A model generated the notes under the pieces. The model did no database searches. It had not been told where the DNA came from and was given only the letters and a program-made list of their open reading frames with translations. DNA of 36,025 bases, taken from the NCBI GenBank assembly GCA_028697875.1, contig JAQVEQ010000002.1, positions 1 to 36,025 of the forward strand, given 5' to 3'. The position numbers and the translations under genes are program-made. Shown here one piece after another: positions 8,431-16,850 of this stretch; position 1 is the stretch's first letter, and the number at the start of each line of letters is the position of its first letter. This DNA is from Novosphingobium sp. (GTDB taxonomy: Bacteria; Pseudomonadota; Alphaproteobacteria; Sphingomonadales; Sphingomonadaceae).

Positions 8431-9984
8431 GTGCTGGCTGATGTGAAGCCGGCTCATCCGGCGACGCGGTACCGGGTTGCCGCCGCTGCTGGCGCGCCCG
8501 TGACGGCCGGCCTGTCGCCGGTGTCCGAAGTGCGCGATCACCTGCGACAAGGGGCGGAGGTGCTTGCGGCAGAGGCGCGGCTGGACGAAGGCGGTGCGAA
8601 GCGCATGCGGATCAGTTGCCCCGGTGGCTGGATCGATGCCGCCAGCCTGGAACCGGCCGCCCCCAGGCCTCGCCTGACGCTCGATTTCGATACCTTTGCC
8701 GAACGCCACCTGACTGTGGCGGCAGGCGACGCCTACGGCCTCGATTTCCCGTTCACGCTCGATATGGTTCGCGAGTTCGGGGCGGAGTTCCTGACCCGGG
8801 CCTTCCGCGCGGCCGGTACGATTTCGCCCGACAATGCGGTGACCGCAATCGTCGAACTCAAACCGCTTGGCATCAGGGGAGCGTCGGAAAATGCCTTTCT
8901 GACGGTTGCCTATGCGAAGGACGAACCGGGCCTGAAATGCGAACTGTTCGTCAAGGTTCCCCCGGCGGACACGCATCACAAGTACGGCCTGCTGTTCATG
9001 TCGATGAGCGAGGTCGATTTCTACCGGTTTTCGCGCGAGGTTCCGTTGCCGGTGCCGGTTCCCCGCTACTACTTCGGCGACTATTCGTCGCATACGGCCA
9101 ATTCGCTCCTGATTACCGAGCGTATTCCCCTGGGTATCGCGCCGATCGAGCCTGCCTACCGGAAGGGGTTCGACCAGCATGTACCGCAGGTGAGGGACCA
9201 CTATCGCGTGCTCGCCCGGTCGATCGCGCGGCTGGCTTGCGCGCACAAGGCCGGCGCGCTGGGGCATGAGGTGGAGCGAACGTTTCCGTTTGCCCACGCG
9301 GCCCGGGACTTCAACCCGATCCCCGACGTCGAAGGCCAGATCGACAGGCTGATCGATTTCGTGGGCCGTATCGCTCCGCACCTGTTCGTCGAAGGGGCCT
9401 CCGACCCCGCGTTCCTGCAGCGCTGGAAGGACGACCTGCTGTTCGGCTACGAGTACAAGGACGCAGTGATCGCCTATCTGCACCGTCAGGCCGATTACAC
9501 TGCCCTGTGCCATCCCAACCTCAACATCGACAACGCCTGGTTCTGGCGCGACGAGGCGGGAGAACTCCATGCCGGCCTGTTCGATTGGGGCGGGGCAGGG
9601 CAGATGAGCATTGCCCAGGCGTTGAGCGGGATGCTGATGATGCCCGATCCCGACATGCACTTGTCGCTGGTCGATGATGTCATGGCGACGTTCATCGACG
9701 AATACGCACGGGGCACGGGGATCGCGCTCGATCCTGCCGAATTGCGCTTGCAGTACAAGGCATCGCTGTTTTCTACCGCGATGTGCACGATCCTGGCTAT
9801 CGTGGTGAACATCCTGCCGAATATCCCGGAAGAGCAATGCAAGACCATGGCGGACCGCTTCGACGAGCGTTTGCAGGATAGCGGCCTCGTCGCCTGCATC
9901 ATCTGGATCGACAACATGCTGAGGGAGTGGCTCGAAGAGTTCACTCCCGGCGATGCGTGGCGCCGGATCGTGGCGCACGGGTGA
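8431..9984 (+). CDS. APH/CHK-like phosphotransferase-fold protein with N-terminal extension; canonical catalytic Asp apparently replaced
   Basis: 'SLLITERIPLG', 'YTALCHPNLNIDNAWFWRDEAGELHAGLFDWGGAG' resembles HGDxxxxN...DW of the aminoglycoside phosphotransferase fold; N-terminal 'GGWIDAASLEP' resembles an SH3b-like end. Confidence 0.7.
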   Translation: MLADVKPAHPATRYRVAAAAGAPVTAGLSPVSEVRDHLRQGAEVLAAEARLDEGGAKRMRISCPGGWIDAASLEPAAPRPRLTLDFDTFAERHLTVAAGDAYGLDFPFTLDMVREFGAEFLTRAFRAAGTISPDNAVTAIVELKPLGIRGASENAFLTVAYAKDEPGLKCELFVKVPPADTHHKYGLLFMSMSEVDFYRFSREVPLPVPVPRYYFGDYSSHTANSLLITERIPLGIAPIEPAYRKGFDQHVPQVRDHYRVLARSIARLACAHKAGALGHEVERTFPFAHAARDFNPIPDVEGQIDRLIDFVGRIAPHLFVEGASDPAFLQRWKDDLLFGYEYKDAVIAYLHRQADYTALCHPNLNIDNAWFWRDEAGELHAGLFDWGGAGQMSIAQALSGMLMMPDPDMHLSLVDDVMATFIDEYARGTGIALDPAELRLQYKASLFSTAMCTILAIVVNILPNIPEEQCKTMADRFDERLQDSGLVACIIWIDNMLREWLEEFTPGDAWRRIVAHG

Positions 9985-10092
9985 CGGAACGCTTGTGCCC
10001 GGCGGGGCGTGCGTCATGCATGCGGCCATGCTGGATGAGGCGGTGGTCAAGCGCGATCCGATCCACTATCGCGTTTGCGGGATACGCCACGG

Positions 10093-10758
10093 ATGGGGGG
10101 CTTGTTGCGGGACGTCAGGACAACGCGGCCAGTGAAGGCCTCTGCCCGGCGGGGCAGGCCGACGCCGGAGGAAACGCAGGAAAAGATCGCGCGGACACTG
10201 GCGGTGGCGCGCGAGATGTTCAGCGACCTCGGCTATCGCGCTGTTACCATGCGCGAAGTCGCTGCGCGCGCCGACGTTTCCACCCGCACGCTCTACAATC
10301 ACTTCCCCGACAAGCTGAAGCTGTTTGTCGAATGCCTCGATTTCGGATCGCAGGAATGGCCGCAACCCGCTCCGGCCGAAGGCGAAGATGCGGGCGCGGT
10401 GCTGTGCCGTTTCGGCATCGCATTGGTCCAGACGCTCTCGACCGATTCCCACCTGCGGCTGGGCATTCTGGTGTTCCGCGAAGGGGCGGAGTTCCCGGAA
10501 CTGATGGAGGCGGGAAACGCCCATCGCGAGCGGTATGTGCTGCGGCCGGTGGTCGCCTATTTGCGCAGCATCGGTCTCGAGGATGACGATGGCGAAGACA
10601 ACGCCACGCTGCTGCTCGCAATGATCGTGTCGGAGTGGCAGCGGCGGGTGTCCTACCGTCAGCCGATGCCGAGCGACGAGGAAACCGAACGGCACGTCGC
10701 CCGTGCGGTCAGCATCTTCCTCGACGGCGCACGCGCCTACCAGGCCGGGAAGGCTTAG
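10093..10758 (+). CDS. TetR/AcrR family transcriptional regulator
   Basis: 'IARTLAVAREMFSDLGYRAVTMREVAARADVSTRTLYNHFPDKLKLF' HTH; ATG at 10093. Confidence 0.88.
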   Translation: MGGLLRDVRTTRPVKASARRGRPTPEETQEKIARTLAVAREMFSDLGYRAVTMREVAARADVSTRTLYNHFPDKLKLFVECLDFGSQEWPQPAPAEGEDAGAVLCRFGIALVQTLSTDSHLRLGILVFREGAEFPELMEAGNAHRERYVLRPVVAYLRSIGLEDDDGEDNATLLLAMIVSEWQRRVSYRQPMPSDEETERHVARAVSIFLDGARAYQAGKA

Positions 10759-10794
10759 GCGAAGCTCATTCGATTGCTTGCCCTGCCGCGGCGA

Positions 10795-11479
10795 TCTCCT
10801 GAAAGGTTCGGCGTTCCTCGAAAGCGCGCACGAAAACCCCGAGATCTTCCATGTCGGGAACCTGGCGGGCGCAGACGGAAGAGCGGCCGGTGCCGGCGGA
10901 GCCTACAACATCGACTGGCACAACGATTATTCCTATGTCGACCGTCCGGGCATCACGACGTTCCTCGATGCCGTCGAACTGCCGAAGAACCCGCCGCACA
11001 CCTATTTCCTCAGCCAGTACAATGCGCTTGAGACGCTACCGCCGGAAACGGTCGAGAATATCCGCGGAATGCGGGCGTTCCATGCCATTTCCGAATACGG
11101 CAAGAAAAGCGGCGGCAAGGATACCGATCGCTTGCAAGTCGATATCGAACGTGACCGCGAGCGTGGAGTCGAACGGCCGGCGATCCCCGAGGCGGATCAT
11201 CCGATGGTGGTGCTCCATCCCGAAACGGGGCGGGAATGCCTCTATGTCGACCCGGCGATCACGCAGCACGCGGTCGGGATGCCGCAGGAAGAGAGCGATG
11301 CTCTTCTGGCCGAACTCTATGCGCACGCGACGCGTCCGGAGAATGTCTACGCTCACGACTGGGAACTCGGCGACTTGGTGATGTTCGACACTCTGGGGAC
11401 GCTGCACAAGCGGGACGCCTGGGATCCGAGCGAGCGCCGTCACATGCGTCAGATGAGCACTGTCAGTTACATTGAGTAA
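10795..11479 (+). pseudogene. 5'-truncated TauD/TfdA-like dioxygenase remnant
   Basis: 'ENPEIFHVGNL...YNIDWHNDYSY...HPETGRECLYVDPAITQHAVGM...DTLGTLHKRDAW' without the N-terminal third; the only in-frame start is GTG 10703 inside the TetR gene. Confidence 0.7.
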
Positions 11480-11495
11480 GGGGGAAGGCCCTGGG

Positions 11496-11520
11496 GGCGC
11501 CGGTGTGGGTTTCCGGCGCC
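11496..11520 (+). terminator. Candidate terminator hairpin after the TauD remnant
   Basis: GGCGCCGG-tgtgggttt-CCGGCGCC followed by TT only (weak U-tract). Confidence 0.45.
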
Positions 11521-11612
11521 TTGAGGACATCGTGAAGCTTGCGTGTCCTCGGCTCATTTCGCGGCGGCGTTCTCTTTGCCTCCCCCGGCAGAGCCGTTGC
11601 ATCTCTTAATAA

Positions 11613-11635
11613 TTATTCTTCTAATATAAGAATAA
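11613..11635. promoter_or_regulatory. AT-rich palindrome in the promoter region of the decayed TonB-dependent receptor
   Basis: TTATTCTT-ctaatat-AAGAATAA in an AT-rich stretch (about 11607-11660), GAGGGAGGGG before the ATG at 11676. Confidence 0.55.
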
Positions 11636-11675
11636 ACTGAAATAAAACAAAATATAAAATTGAGGGAGGGGTTCG

Positions 11676-12220
11676 ATGCGTTTCCATCAGTCCTATCTGT
11701 GTTTCCGTCTGGCACTTGCCGCCGGCATTGCCTTTGTTACGCCTGCAAGTGCGTTTGCGCAGGATGCCCAAGGCGCGGACGCTACCGCCGGCAACGGCGA
11801 AATCATCGTCACCGCGCAGCGCCGCGCAGAAAAGCTGCAGGAAGTCCCGCTCGCCATTACTGGCGAGGACCTGGCCAATCACGGCAGCACCGACCTGCGC
11901 GGCATTTCGCAGATCGCACCGAGCCTGAATGTCGCGGTCTATCCGAACTCGTCCGACACCGTTTCGCTGACCATGAGCTGTTCCGCAACGATCCGCGCAA
12001 AGTTGTGAATGCGCGCCTCGTCTGGAAGCAGCCGGTCGACGATGTCGACGTGTCGTTCGCCGTCTTCGTCAATAACCTGTTCGACCGCCGCGCGCGCGAA
12101 TTCGTGATCGGCATCGGCGGCCAGGTGGATACGCTGGCAGGGCCGGGCGGCTATATCTCGCAGGCGGCGCCCTATTCGGAACCGCGTGTGATCGGGGCCG
12201 AAATCAAGGCCTCGTTCTGA
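11676..12220 (+). pseudogene. TonB-dependent receptor with large internal deletion and frameshift (signal peptide + plug start joined to C-terminal barrel end)
   Basis: Frame 11676: 'MRFHQSYLCFRLALAAGIAFVTPASAFAQ...EIIVTAQRRAEKLQEVPLAITGEDL...VYPNSSDTVSLTM'. Frame 11660: 'HELFRNDPRKVVNARLVWKQPVDDVDVSFAVFVNNLFDRRAREF...EPRVIGAEIKASF' ending TGA 12220. Confidence 0.88.
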
Positions 12221-12331
12221 TAGGCTGGCAGTCCCATCGATCGAGACGGTGCGCCTGATTGGGGGGCATCCCGGTTGGAGGGGACCGGAACGACGATGAA
12301 CTTGCAGCAGTTGGACCTCCCACTACTGCTG

Positions 12332-12367
12332 GGCGGCTACACCGGAAAAACGCACGGTGTAGCCGCC
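12332..12367. terminator. Perfect 13-bp stem hairpin between the receptor remnant and the convergent intact receptor; possible bidirectional terminator
   Basis: GGCGGCTACACCG-gaaaaacgca-CGGTGTAGCCGCC; no good flanking U-tract. Confidence 0.5.
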
Positions 12368-12389
12368 ACTTCTCTCTCGAGCCGGTTGT

Positions 12390-14741
12390 TCAGAAGTGTT
12401 TAGCGATACTCAACGACAGGCGCATGGGGCTTTGCGGCGTGTATTGCCGCATCGTCGCAAAACGTAGCGGGTTGCCGAAGGCAAAGGTGTCGCTGCTGCG
12501 GCCGAAGAGATTGTCGGCGGCCAGAACGACATCGAATCCGTCCCAATGCGCCTGGCCTTCGATCCGGCTTTCCAGAACCTTGCCCATCGGCTGGTCGAGC
12601 AGCGGGTCGAAGCTCAGCCGCGACGATCCGAGATAACGCAAGTTCAGCCGCAAGGAGGCGTCGACTGCCCCGATCCGGAAGTCGCGGGTCAACGCGCCGC
12701 GTAGCGTGTATTCAGGAACGACCGGCAAGCGGCGATCGTCGAGTTCGTATCCCAAGGTGTTCTCGATCAGCAGTGCGCTGTCGTAAGTCGCACCGGCATT
12801 CAGGCGCCAGCCTGGGCCAAGTGGCTGTTCGAACGAAATTTCCGCGCCGATAATCCGTCCGTTTCCGGCATTCACCGTCTCGATCAGGCCGTCGGTCTGG
12901 AGCATGTCGGACTGGAGATGGTTCCACCACGACCAATGCGCGCCGAAGTCGAGCGTGCCGCCACCGGGAAGCTGCTCCCGCCAGCCTGCTTCGATCGTCG
13001 CCAGTTCGTCGCTTTTCAGCGGTACCAGTTCGCCTGCCGAGCCGATGTCCGTCCCGCCCTGGCGAAAGGCGGAGCCGTATCGAAGATAGATCAGGCGGCT
13101 TGCACGCGGCCGCCACGACAGGGCGAGGCTGGGCGTCAGGCCGTTGCGGTGCACTTCCCGGGACACGCTCTGGCCGGAGATCATGCGCGTTTCCTTGACC
13201 ACGCTGCGGAACAGCCGGGCGCCGGCATCGGCCGACAGTTTCCCGGTCAGAGGCACCGTGACATCGCCGAACAGGGCAGTATCGGCGCTGTTCCGCCGGT
13301 CCTCGTCAAGCACTAGCGCTGCCGAGGGCGAGGTTAGCGTCCACAGGTTGTTCTGGAGCGCTTCGACGTGAGAGAGCCCGGCCAGGAACCTGATTCCACC
13401 GGCTTGCCCGTTCACGCGCGCTTCGCTGTCCCAGACCCGGTAATGGCGATTTACCTTCAGAATCTGAGGGTCGGCCAAACCGAAACTGTCCGCTCCGGCT
13501 GTCGCGTCCAGCCTGTCGTCGACGTCATGCCAGGTGATTCCGCTGTTGAGCACGACGTGGAGGCCGCCTGCTTCCCGCGCGAGGCGGGCGGAAAGGTGCC
13601 GCAAGTCGTTGTCGTGCGGCTCGGCGAGCTGCGCGGGCCGCGAATGTGCGCCGTACCGGTAGACGTACTGGCTGTCGGCCGTTTCCAGCCACTGGGCGAA
13701 CCCTGTCAGGTCGGCCCGCCAGTTGCCGCCCATGTCGAGGCCGAGCCCGGCGCGTGCGCCGAGCACCCGGTCCGAATTGCTGTCGCTGCGGGTGCCGGTG
13801 TCGATCCAGCCCGGCTCGCTCGCGTGATAGCCGACCAGGCGAACGGCGGCTTGCCCCGGAGCGAGCGGGAGATTGGCGACAGCGGAGGCCGAATAGCCGG
13901 CATCGCCATGGGCAACCGCTTCCGCACCCGAGGCCACGTCGAGGCTTGTCTCGTCGAGCTGCGCGCGGCGCGTCACGACATGATAGATCCCGCCGAGCGC
14001 GCCCGTGCCATAGAGCGAGCCCTGCGGCCCTTTCAGGATTTCGACCCGTTCGACATCGACCAGCCGGAGATCGGGATCGGGCGCGGAATAGGTCAGGCGG
14101 GTATCGTCGAGCAGGACGGCGACGGTCGACTGGCTTTCCCCGTTGAAGGCGCTGTCGGCGATGCCGCGCAGGAACATCCGGTTGCGTCCGGGCCCCAGGC
14201 CTGTCACGGCGAGCCCTTCCACATCGCCGGCAAGCCGCGCGGTACCGCCAAGCGGGTCGGCGCGCCGGCTGTCGTCCAGCGGTATCACGGCCACTGCCAT
14301 GGGAAGATCCGCCAGGGCCTGGTTGCGTTTTGCTGCGGTAACAATGATCGGTTCGAGGGCGATGGCCTGCGGAAGTAATGCCGGATTGCCCGCCGTGTTC
14401 GTTTCCGGAGCGCGGACGATGCGCCAGGCCGTATCCCCCACCTGCCGGGCGATATAGCCGGACCCCGCCAGCAGGCGGGCCAGTGCCGCCGTCACGCTCA
14501 TCCGTCCGTGGAGGGCGGGCGTGCGCAAGCGTGGCAGGGTACCTTCCGTTCCGATCGATACCCGGGCTTCCCGGGAAAGCTCCGCGATTGCCTCGGGCAA
14601 GGTCGAGGCGGAGACGTCTATCCTTGTCTCTGCCTGGTGTTCCCGTGCTTCAGCGGCGCTGCTCGACGCGATAGCCATCAGGCCCGCGGACAAGCTCCAG
14701 ATCCATGAGCTGGGAGAGATCCCGCAGCGCAGTTTCACCAT
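12390..14741 (-). CDS. TonB-dependent receptor with N-terminal STN (signalling) domain; start uncertain (14741 or 14678)
   Basis: 'RIDVSASTLPEAIAELSREARVSI...MSVTAALARLLAGSGYIARQV' (STN), 'IIVTAAKRNQALADLPMAVAVI', 'VERVEILKGPQGSLYGTGALGGIYHVVTR' (plug), C-terminal barrel. Confidence 0.9.
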   Translation of the reverse strand: MVKLRCGISPSSWIWSLSAGLMAIASSSAAEAREHQAETRIDVSASTLPEAIAELSREARVSIGTEGTLPRLRTPALHGRMSVTAALARLLAGSGYIARQVGDTAWRIVRAPETNTAGNPALLPQAIALEPIIVTAAKRNQALADLPMAVAVIPLDDSRRADPLGGTARLAGDVEGLAVTGLGPGRNRMFLRGIADSAFNGESQSTVAVLLDDTRLTYSAPDPDLRLVDVERVEILKGPQGSLYGTGALGGIYHVVTRRAQLDETSLDVASGAEAVAHGDAGYSASAVANLPLAPGQAAVRLVGYHASEPGWIDTGTRSDSNSDRVLGARAGLGLDMGGNWRADLTGFAQWLETADSQYVYRYGAHSRPAQLAEPHDNDLRHLSARLAREAGGLHVVLNSGITWHDVDDRLDATAGADSFGLADPQILKVNRHYRVWDSEARVNGQAGGIRFLAGLSHVEALQNNLWTLTSPSAALVLDEDRRNSADTALFGDVTVPLTGKLSADAGARLFRSVVKETRMISGQSVSREVHRNGLTPSLALSWRPRASRLIYLRYGSAFRQGGTDIGSAGELVPLKSDELATIEAGWREQLPGGGTLDFGAHWSWWNHLQSDMLQTDGLIETVNAGNGRIIGAEISFEQPLGPGWRLNAGATYDSALLIENTLGYELDDRRLPVVPEYTLRGALTRDFRIGAVDASLRLNLRYLGSSRLSFDPLLDQPMGKVLESRIEGQAHWDGFDVVLAADNLFGRSSDTFAFGNPLRFATMRQYTPQSPMRLSLSIAKHF

Positions 14742-15591
14742 CGCCGATGACCAAGCTTCCCGAAAAACGCCGGTCTCGCAAAGCGTCCGACAGGGTGACA
14801 TTCACACCTGCATAGCGGGCAAGGTCGGCTACGACCAGCGTCAATGGTGCGGAATCGAAGCTCAGGCGGCCGGCCCGCCATTCGCCGATATCCTCGGCCT
14901 TCACCGGGGACACCATCACCGTGCCCCGGCCGGAGTCGAACAGCAGGCTGCGCCCCTGGGCAAGCCGGATCGGCTGGGCCAGCGCCTGCCCGGCGACTTT
15001 CACTTCGCCATCCGCCACTTCGACACGGACCTGGCCATGGTCGGCCTGGACATCGAATTGGGTGCCGATATCGCTGATCCGCATGTCGCCAGCGGCGATT
15101 TCGAGCGGGCGCGAGGGATCGTGGCGAATGTCGAACCAGGCCCCGCCGGCAAGCGCCATGCGTTCCTGATGCCGGCCATCGATGCTCAGCCGGCTGTGCG
15201 GAGCGAGCAAGACGGACGATCCATCTTCCAGGGCGATTTGCTGTGCGGTGTCGCCGGTCTGGTAAATGTCCGGCGCCGAATGGAGGAGCTGCGGCAGGGA
15301 GAGTACCGCAACCAGCGATGCGGCGATCGCCACGCCTGCCCAGCCGCGCCAGCCGAAGGCGGCGCGGCGCAGCGGCACGACTTCGCCGGTTTCTTCGGTC
15401 TCTTCCGCAGCGAGCAGGTCCGCGCGATGTTCGTCCACCAGGGCGTCGGCCAGCGCCACCTCGTCGTAGGCGGTACGGTGGCGCGGATCGGCCTCCAGCC
15501 ATTCGGTGAAGCCGTCCCAGTCCATGTCGTCGCGCGCGCTGGCGGCATGCCAGGCAGCGGCTTGCTCTATGATGCGGCCATTGTCGCTCAT
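14650..15591 (-). CDS. FecR family anti-sigma/sigma regulator
   Basis: 'AAAWHAASARDDMDWDGFTEWLEADPRHRTAYDEV...YQTGDTAQQIALEDGSSVLLAPHSRLSI...GTQFDVQADHGQVRVEVADGEVKV'. Confidence 0.92.
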   Translation of the reverse strand: MSDNGRIIEQAAAWHAASARDDMDWDGFTEWLEADPRHRTAYDEVALADALVDEHRADLLAAEETEETGEVVPLRRAAFGWRGWAGVAIAASLVAVLSLPQLLHSAPDIYQTGDTAQQIALEDGSSVLLAPHSRLSIDGRHQERMALAGGAWFDIRHDPSRPLEIAAGDMRISDIGTQFDVQADHGQVRVEVADGEVKVAGQALAQPIRLAQGRSLLFDSGRGTVMVSPVKAEDIGEWRAGRLSFDSAPLTLVVADLARYAGVNVTLSDALRDRRFSGSLVIGDGETALRDLSQLMDLELVRGPDGYRVEQRR

Positions 15592-16205
15592 GATCCTAAA
15601 TCCTTCCGCGGTTCCCCTCCGCGAATTGCTGTCTGCCCCTTAGACGCCGCGATTGATAATAATCCGCAGTCCGCGAGTGCATTTCTCAAGTGCTTCATCG
15701 CCACTGCGAGGTGCTTTTCCACTCCGCTGCGGCTGATTCCCATGATCCGGGCGACTTCCGCGTGTCCGCGTCCCTCGAGTTTGTGGAGCCGCAGGGCCCG
15801 TTGCGCGCCGGGCGGCAGCTTGGTGATGGCTTGCCGCACCAGATCGGCTTCCTGTTGCCGGGCGATCTCTTCGTCGGCGGGAAGGGCGGGGTCGGGCCGG
15901 TCTTCGGCCGGTTCGGTGCCGTATCCTTCCGCTTCCAGCCAGTTGCGATCCCGGGCCATGGCGCGCTGCTGCGCGCGGCGCATGTCGAGCACGAGGTTGT
16001 TGGCCATGCGGAACAGATAGGCCCGGCCATTGGCGATCGGACCGGATGGCTGGTCCGACGCCTTGATCCACAGTTCCTGCAACAGGTCTTCCGCTTCCTC
16101 CGCACCGCCGCAGCGGGCCGCGAGGAAACGCAGCAACTCCGCGCGATGATGCGCGAACAGGCCAGCCAGCCCGCCATCTGCCGTTTCAGCCTTATCCGAT
16201 TGCAT
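15588..16205 (-). CDS. ECF (FecI-like) RNA polymerase sigma factor
   Basis: 'LLRFLAARCGGAEEAEDLLQELWIKA...RAYLFRMANNLVLDMRRAQQR...ITKLPPGAQRALRLHKLEGRGHAEVARIMGISRSGVEKHLAVAMKHL'; ATGA overlap with FecR. Confidence 0.9.
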   Translation of the reverse strand: MQSDKAETADGGLAGLFAHHRAELLRFLAARCGGAEEAEDLLQELWIKASDQPSGPIANGRAYLFRMANNLVLDMRRAQQRAMARDRNWLEAEGYGTEPAEDRPDPALPADEEIARQQEADLVRQAITKLPPGAQRALRLHKLEGRGHAEVARIMGISRSGVEKHLAVAMKHLRNALADCGLLSIAASKGQTAIRGGEPRKDLGS

Positions 16206-16228
16206 GCCTTCTCGCGGGCCTCGCAGCC

Positions 16229-16843
16229 TTACCGTTCCGCGTATGCCAGTAGCCCTTTCACGCGGCGGGCGATAGGCATGGTGTGAATCGCAATCTTCTC
16301 TCGCGCAAATCCTCCGGTAGTCAGCAGCTTGGCCAGTTCGTCCTCGTCGAACAGGCGGTGGATGCCCTGTTGCGCGAAACGCCAGCCATTCATCGTGTCG
16401 CGATGGGTGACATAGGCGACCAGCCTTCCGCCGGGTTTCAGGACGCGGTGGAGATTGAGGATCATCTGCCCGGCCGGGTCGCAGAAATAGAGCACGTTGA
16501 GCGCAAGCACCGCATCGAATGTCCCGTCGGCGAACAGCGGGTCCGCGATCTGGCCCCTGCGAAGTGTCGCCTTCGAACCGAGCCGGTTGGCAGCCGCAGC
16601 CAGCATCGTCCGGGAAATGTCGATACCTGTCATCCGGCACGACGCTCTGCGCAGCACCGCCGTCATCGCCGATCCCGTGCCGCAGCCGGCATCGAGAATG
16701 TGCTCTCCGTCCCTTGGGGCCAACAGGTCCACTGCCAGCCGGGTCGGCTTGCGATTGGCGATATCCATCATTCGGCCGAGCAGCTCGCCCGTCCACCCGC
16801 TAGGCCGGGCGAGCTGCCGGGCTAGGCCAAGTGCGAATCCCAT
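16229..16843 (-). CDS. Class I SAM-dependent methyltransferase
   Basis: 'HILDAGCGTGSAMTAVL...MTGIDISRTMLAAA...FDAVLALNVLYFCDPAGQMILNLHRVLKPGGRLVAYVTH'. Confidence 0.88.
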   Translation of the reverse strand: MGFALGLARQLARPSGWTGELLGRMMDIANRKPTRLAVDLLAPRDGEHILDAGCGTGSAMTAVLRRASCRMTGIDISRTMLAAAANRLGSKATLRRGQIADPLFADGTFDAVLALNVLYFCDPAGQMILNLHRVLKPGGRLVAYVTHRDTMNGWRFAQQGIHRLFDEDELAKLLTTGGFAREKIAIHTMPIARRVKGLLAYAER

Positions 16844-16850
16844 TTCCGGG

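Noticed and set aside
8350-10050. 566-aa minus-strand ORF
   Set aside because: Antisense to the phosphotransferase-like gene; Arg/His/Gly-rich composition typical of high-GC shadow ORFs, no recognisable motifs.
10766-10999. Minus-strand ORF ending '...DMEDLGVFVRAFEERRTFQEIAAAGQAIE' that could be a gene remnant
   Set aside because: Mostly antisense to the TauD remnant, whose plus-strand motifs are convincing; I could not assign the minus frame to any family.
12297-12404. Possible 35-codon peptide MNLQQLDLPLLLGGYTGKTHGVAATSLSSRLFRSV
   Set aside because: Falls on the hairpins between convergent genes; a weak RBS and no family support make coding unlikely.
14521-16020. 499-aa plus-strand ORF over FecR/sigma
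   Set aside because: Shadow ORF opposite FecR and ECF sigma genes with strong motifs.
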